From NCBI GenBank assembly GCA_965203615.1, contig OZ241900.1, positions 2,542,001 to 2,606,000 on the forward strand: 64,000 nt of DNA, written 5' to 3'. This document shows, piece by piece, positions 60,946 through 64,000 of this stretch. The stretch comes from VXNE01 sp965203615. Its GTDB lineage: Bacteria > Pseudomonadota > Gammaproteobacteria > Pseudomonadales > Azotimanducaceae. Each line of letters starts with the position of its first letter. Positions within the stretch are counted from its first letter, which is position 1. The notes below the pieces were generated by a model. It saw only the letters and a list, made by a program, of their open reading frames with translations. It did not search any database and was not told the origin of the DNA. The position numbers and the translations under genes are program-made.

Positions 60946-61581
60946 ATGAACAACGAGAAACGACGCGAGATATACCAGCGTCTGCAGGCCGAAAACCCTG
61001 CGCCGACGACCGAGCTGAAGTATCAGTCTCCTTTCCAACTCCTGGTCTCCGTAATCCTCTCGGCGCAGGCGACAGACGTCAGCGTGAATCTGGCGACCAA
61101 AACGCTGTTCGCCGAAGCGGGTACGCCGCGGGCGATCCTCGACCTTGGGCTCCCGAAACTGAAGGAGCACATCAAGTCCATCGGCCTGTTCAACACCAAG
61201 GCCGCCAATATCCTGAAGACCTGTGAAGCGCTCATCTCGCTGCACGGCGGCGAAGTCCCGCGTGACCGCGCGTCTCTGGAAGCGCTGCCGGGTGTGGGCC
61301 GAAAGACGGCCAACGTCGTTCTCAACACGGCCTTCGGCGAGCCGACCATCGCGGTTGACACGCACATCTTCCGCGTATCCAACAGGACCAGGCTCGCGCC
61401 GGGCAAGACGCCGCGACAGGTGGAAGAAAAACTGCTGCGCTTCACGCCGGCGGCGTTCAAACGCGATGCCCACCATTGGCTGATCCTTCACGGACGCTAC
61501 ATTTGCACCTCGCGCAAACCGCGTTGCGGCGCGTGCGTGATCGAGGACTTGTGCGAGTACCGGGACAAGACGGATCCCTGA
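60946..61581 (+). CDS. nth: endonuclease III
   Basis: Nth is a DNA glycosylase/AP lyase that removes oxidised pyrimidines. The 211-residue protein has the same length as the E. coli enzyme and the helix-hairpin-helix 'LPGVGRKTANVVLNTAFG' with the catalytic lysine, the catalytic aspartate in 'VDTHIFRVSNRT', and the C-terminal 4Fe-4S loop C-x6-C-x2-C-x5-C ('CTSRKPRCGACVIEDLC'). It converges with the selenoprotein gene 15 bases away. Confidence 0.97.
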   Translation: MNNEKRREIYQRLQAENPAPTTELKYQSPFQLLVSVILSAQATDVSVNLATKTLFAEAGTPRAILDLGLPKLKEHIKSIGLFNTKAANILKTCEALISLHGGEVPRDRASLEALPGVGRKTANVVLNTAFGEPTIAVDTHIFRVSNRTRLAPGKTPRQVEEKLLRFTPAAFKRDAHHWLILHGRYICTSRKPRCGACVIEDLCEYRDKTDP

Positions 61582-61596
61582 CCCGACCGTGCCGTT

Positions 61597-62130
61597 CTAC
61601 GGGTCTTTGCGGGGTACGCCCAGTGCCTCAAGATGCGTCACGAGATCGGCTCCGGCGCTGCGCGCGTCCACTTCCCGGTCGACTCGGACAATGACGCCTT
61701 CCGGGTCGATGAAATAGGTCCACCGTTTCGCGAACCCGCGTTCGGACAACACGCCGTAGGCCGCGGACACCGTGCTATCGGCGTCCGACAGGATAGGAAA
61801 GCCTGCCCCATTCTCTACGGCGAAAGCCGTGTTTGTTTCCGGTGCATCGACGCTCGCCATGAAGTAGGCGACATCGAACGCCCCGATCTCTTTGGCGCTG
61901 TCACGCAGCGCCTTGCACTGCATGGTTCAGCCGCCGGTGAAGGCCTTGGGGAAGAATGCGATCACGACGAACCGGCCACGATAGTCGGCAAGCGCGTGCT
62001 GGTGGCCGTCGGAACCAGGCAAGCGAAAGTCGGGGGCGAGTTCGCCGACATCCGCTGCAAGGCAGCTTGAGGCCAGGAGCCCGCCAGCCAGGAAAGCGGC
62101 ACACTTGGCGAATGCAGGTCGAAGCGTCAT
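61597..62130 (-). CDS. exported peroxiredoxin, predicted selenoprotein (Sec68, TGA)
   Basis: A 177-residue AhpC/TSA-fold peroxiredoxin read through an in-frame TGA at 61927-61929. It has a signal peptide (to about residue 26), 'VGELAPDFRLPGSDGHQHAL', 'FVVIAFFPKAFTGG' then Sec68, then 'TMQCKALRDSAKEIGAFDV', 'FPILSDADSTVSAAYGV' and 'KRWTYFIDPEGVIVRVD'. In cysteine homologues the residue after F-T-x-G is the peroxidatic cysteine, so Sec replaces exactly that residue; Cys72 may resolve. Both halves are in the same frame, without other lesions. A 7-bp hairpin starting 14 bases after the TGA fits a bacterial SECIS. The ATG at 62130 has AGAGG five bases upstream. Without Sec insertion it would be split into two useless pieces. 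Confidence 0.85.
61894..61912 (-). promoter_or_regulatory. predicted bacterial SECIS hairpin
   Basis: On the coding strand, GGCGCTG and CAGCGCC form a perfect 7-bp stem with loop CGTGA. Fourteen bases separate the TGA from the stem and 21 from the loop, and G is the second loop base with GU inside it. These fit what is known of bacterial SECIS elements read by SelB. The stem lies inside the coding region, as bacterial elements do. Confidence 0.75.
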
Positions 62131-62254
62131 GAAAACCTCTCGGAAACGGACCATGGCGGTTGCCGCAGAGATCATTGCCCACCCTGATCGCAACTGCAAA
62201 TTTGCGCGGCTCGGCTGCCGTCTGAACCACAACACCGAACACCCGCAGATTCTG

Positions 62255-62331
62255 TGGCGCGCCCGACAGGATTCGAACCTGTGGCCTTTGGCTTCGGAGG
62301 CCAACGCTCTATCCAACTGAGCTACGGGCGC
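62255..62331 (-). tRNA. tRNA-Arg (CCG)
   Basis: A 77-base tRNA with a 7-bp acceptor stem (GCGCCCG with CGGGCGC), discriminator G and encoded CCA. The D arm has TAGCTCAGTTGGATAGAG, the anticodon arm TTGGC-CTCCGAA-GCCAA gives anticodon CCG, and the T arm has GGTTCGAATCC. It reads CGG arginine codons, which are frequent in this DNA. Confidence 0.97.
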
Positions 62332-62430
62332 GGGACGCCAAACCTTAGCAGCGCGCGAGGGAAGATGCATTACGTCGGCGCGTGTTTACCGTGCCGGGTC
62401 AGGTCTGTCCTGACCGTGGCGAAGGACCCT

Positions 62431-63576
62431 TCAGTCGAGGAAGCCGTACAGTCGGCCGGCGTTCTCGCAGGTGATCTTCCGCCGCACCGAGTCGGGTACG
62501 CCGCCGAGTTCGCGTTCGATGAACTCCCTGGAATCCGGCCACACGCCGTCGGGATGCGGGAAGTCGCTTCCCCACATCACGTTTTCTTCGCCCAGGATGT
62601 CGAGCAGCCGGATGCCGATGGGGTCCGACTGGTAGGTGGCATGGCACTGCCGCCGCCAATACTCGGAGGGCTTCATGGTCAGCGTGAGGTCCGTGAACTG
62701 GTCTTCCCACTCGAGGTCCATGTGCTCGAGGATGTAGGGAATCCACCCGATGCCGCTTTCGCCCACCACCACGTTCAATCCCGGATGCGCTTCGAGCACG
62801 CCGCCGTAGATGATCTCCATGACGATCTTCGACATCGCCAACTGGAAACTCGTGATGTTCACGGCGAACGCCTGTCGCCGTTGCAGGGGAGCGAGCGCGT
62901 CGACGTCATAGCGGCGCCCCCCGCCGATGGTGTGGTAGTGCAGCGGGAGACTGGCTTCCTCAGCCACTGCCCAAAGCGGTTCCCAGGAGGGATGAAACAG
63001 CGGCGTCATGTCGTAGGTGCTCGCCACCTCGATCCCGCGTAGCGCACCGCGCTCGGCGACCCGGCGCACCTCGTCGCACGCAATCGAGACATCGTGGCTC
63101 GGAATGCTCGCGATTCCCGCAAAGCGCTCGGGTCTGGCGGAGCAAAAATCCGCCATCCAGTCGTTGTAGATGCGCATGACTTCGGTCGCGGCTTCGTCGT
63201 CGTTCAGGCGGTTCGACGTGCCGAGGATGCCGTAGATCACCTCCGCCTGGATGCCATCGAGATCCTGGTCGCGCACCCGTAGCTCGGGGTCCGTGAGTCG
63301 AGGGATGCCTTTCTCTCCATCGCTGTAGAGGCCCTGTGCCGCCATGCGGTCCGACCGGTGAATCTGTCCCGGCACGTAGACGCGTCCCGCCGAGCCCATG
63401 CCGTTTTGCAGTCCGAACTGCGCGCCGCTGCGGCTCACCCAGAAGCGGCCATCCTCCCTTTCTTCCACATAGGGCATCCGATCACGCAGCGCGGCGGGCG
63501 CGTTGCCGGTAAAGAGATCCTCCGGGAGCCAGGGCAGATCGATGTGGCAATCGGCAGATATGATTTCGTAACGCAT
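62431..63576 (-). CDS. amidohydrolase family 2 protein
   Basis: A 381-residue TIM-barrel metal-dependent hydrolase of the amidohydrolase-2 type. Metal-site motifs are 'ISADCHIDLP' (H-x-D/H-type) at the N terminus, 'LPLHYHTIGGG' in the middle, and 'NVMWGSDFPHPDG' with the terminal metal aspartate. 'VVGESGIGWIPYILEHMD' is typical of the ACMSD/OHCU-like group, whose members decarboxylate or hydrolyse aromatic or cyclic substrates. The true substrate is not evident. The ATG at 63576 is chosen because the core starts there; a longer frame has no support. It is divergent from the M20 gene. Confidence 0.82.
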   Translation of the reverse strand: MRYEIISADCHIDLPWLPEDLFTGNAPAALRDRMPYVEEREDGRFWVSRSGAQFGLQNGMGSAGRVYVPGQIHRSDRMAAQGLYSDGEKGIPRLTDPELRVRDQDLDGIQAEVIYGILGTSNRLNDDEAATEVMRIYNDWMADFCSARPERFAGIASIPSHDVSIACDEVRRVAERGALRGIEVASTYDMTPLFHPSWEPLWAVAEEASLPLHYHTIGGGRRYDVDALAPLQRRQAFAVNITSFQLAMSKIVMEIIYGGVLEAHPGLNVVVGESGIGWIPYILEHMDLEWEDQFTDLTLTMKPSEYWRRQCHATYQSDPIGIRLLDILGEENVMWGSDFPHPDGVWPDSREFIERELGGVPDSVRRKITCENAGRLYGFLD

Positions 63577-63761
63577 TTCCGGACTGCTCCGCGTCGTGGT
63601 GCACTTGATCGAGTAACCAAGCATACCCCTGCGGAATGCTTGTAACGCAAGTCTCGGCATTGGGAGAGGGCTGTGGGCTGGCGGGTGCGGCCCAGATTCT
63701 GGGGTTACCATGTTGTCGAAGAGATCCGGCGAACAGGGATCGTTCCGTCAGGGGATGAAGA

Positions 63762-64000
63762 ATGCCGCTCATTGAGGAAATCGTCGCCAGGCACGATACG
63801 CATGCGCGTTGGCGGCGCGACATTCACGCCCATCCGGAACTCGGCTTCGAGGAGCGGCGAACCGCTGAATTCGTGGCCGGGAAACTGGAGGAATTCGGTG
63901 TCGAGGTGCACCGGGGCATAGGCAACACCGGCGTTGTGGGCGTGTTGCGAGAGGGTAACGAGACCACCTCGGTGGGGCTGCGCGCGGATATGGACGCGTT
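63762..64000 (+). CDS. M20 family metallopeptidase/amidohydrolase, N-terminal part
   Basis: The first 79 codons of a gene that continues past the window. The sequence 'RWRRDIHAHPELGFEERRTA' and 'SVGLRADMDA' are the conserved start and first zinc aspartate region of the M20D (hippurate hydrolase/IAA-amino acid hydrolase) family. GGGGAT lies a few bases before the ATG. Substrate unknown; it may be an N-acyl amino acid. Confidence 0.85.
   Translation, partial: MPLIEEIVARHDTHARWRRDIHAHPELGFEERRTAEFVAGKLEEFGVEVHRGIGNTGVVGVLREGNETTSVGLRADMDA

Noticed and set aside
61597..62370. Peroxiredoxin pseudogene or two separate small genes
   Set aside because: Both parts are in one frame, the only stop is TGA at the catalytic cysteine, and a SECIS-like hairpin follows at the right distance. 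The upstream extension to 62370 runs through the tRNA gene.

Overview
The window looks like a chromosomal piece of a GC-rich, probably uncultured gammaproteobacterium. The evidence is gene content and order: a DUF2066-pgsA-hda operon divergent from purM, the dcd-mrp//metG-rnfABCDGE block, a Pseudomonas-type dCTP deaminase, and a tRNA-Arg(CCG). I see no prophage, insertion sequence, CRISPR array or rRNA gene.

Layout. 1-7.3 kb is housekeeping: the end of miaE, a glycosyltransferase, a leftward DUF2066-pgsA-hda-murG-like-serA operon, and purM. 7.4-11.2 kb carries a 970-residue membrane pseudokinase/PEGA/FGE-like protein, divergent from a small roadblock/LC7-like protein, followed by an 87-bp tandem duplication. 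11.4-26.2 kb is a complete Tad (Flp) pilus locus: flp, tadV, rcpC, rcpA, a small lipoprotein, tadZ, a TPR/SPOR lipoprotein, two TadE-like pseudopilins, a vWA TadG, tadA, tadB and tadC. 26.3-40.5 kb is an envelope-glycan region: GT-C transferases, two DUF6311-like membrane proteins, a GDP-mannose 3,5-epimerase, a GT2, a GT75/RGP-like protein and a flippase-like protein. 40.6-44.8 kb holds amtB, a second roadblock-like protein and a vWA-like/coiled-coil/TonB_C protein. 45-53.1 kb is dcd-mrp, metG and a full rnfABCDGE operon. 53.2-60.9 kb is a second glycan-modification cassette placed between rnfE and nth, which are normally adjacent. 60.9-64 kb has nth, an exported peroxiredoxin, the tRNA, an amidohydrolase and the start of an M20 peptidase.

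How the parts may work together. The Tad pilus and the two glycan regions point to a surface-attached or polysaccharide-coated cell. The GME-like and RGP-like genes suggest GDP-L-galactose/gulose-type and possibly arabinofuranose sugars. The rnfE-nth cassette (sulfotransferase/RgpF fusion, RmlD, LicD/methyltransferase fusion, Wzm) suggests rhamnose-containing, decorated glycan exported by an ABC transporter whose ATPase is not in the window.

The strongest hidden signal is at 61597-62130. An exported peroxiredoxin has an in-frame TGA exactly at the peroxidatic cysteine. It is followed after 14 nt by a perfect 7-bp stem with a 5-nt loop, as expected for a bacterial SECIS element. I therefore read it as one selenoprotein gene, not two fragments. 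Other notable points are a CTG start for rnfA with an ideal Shine-Dalgarno, a pseudokinase that lacks its DFG aspartate, two roadblock-like proteins each next to an unusual multidomain membrane protein, and an 87-bp repeat whose third copy supplies the 5' end of metG.
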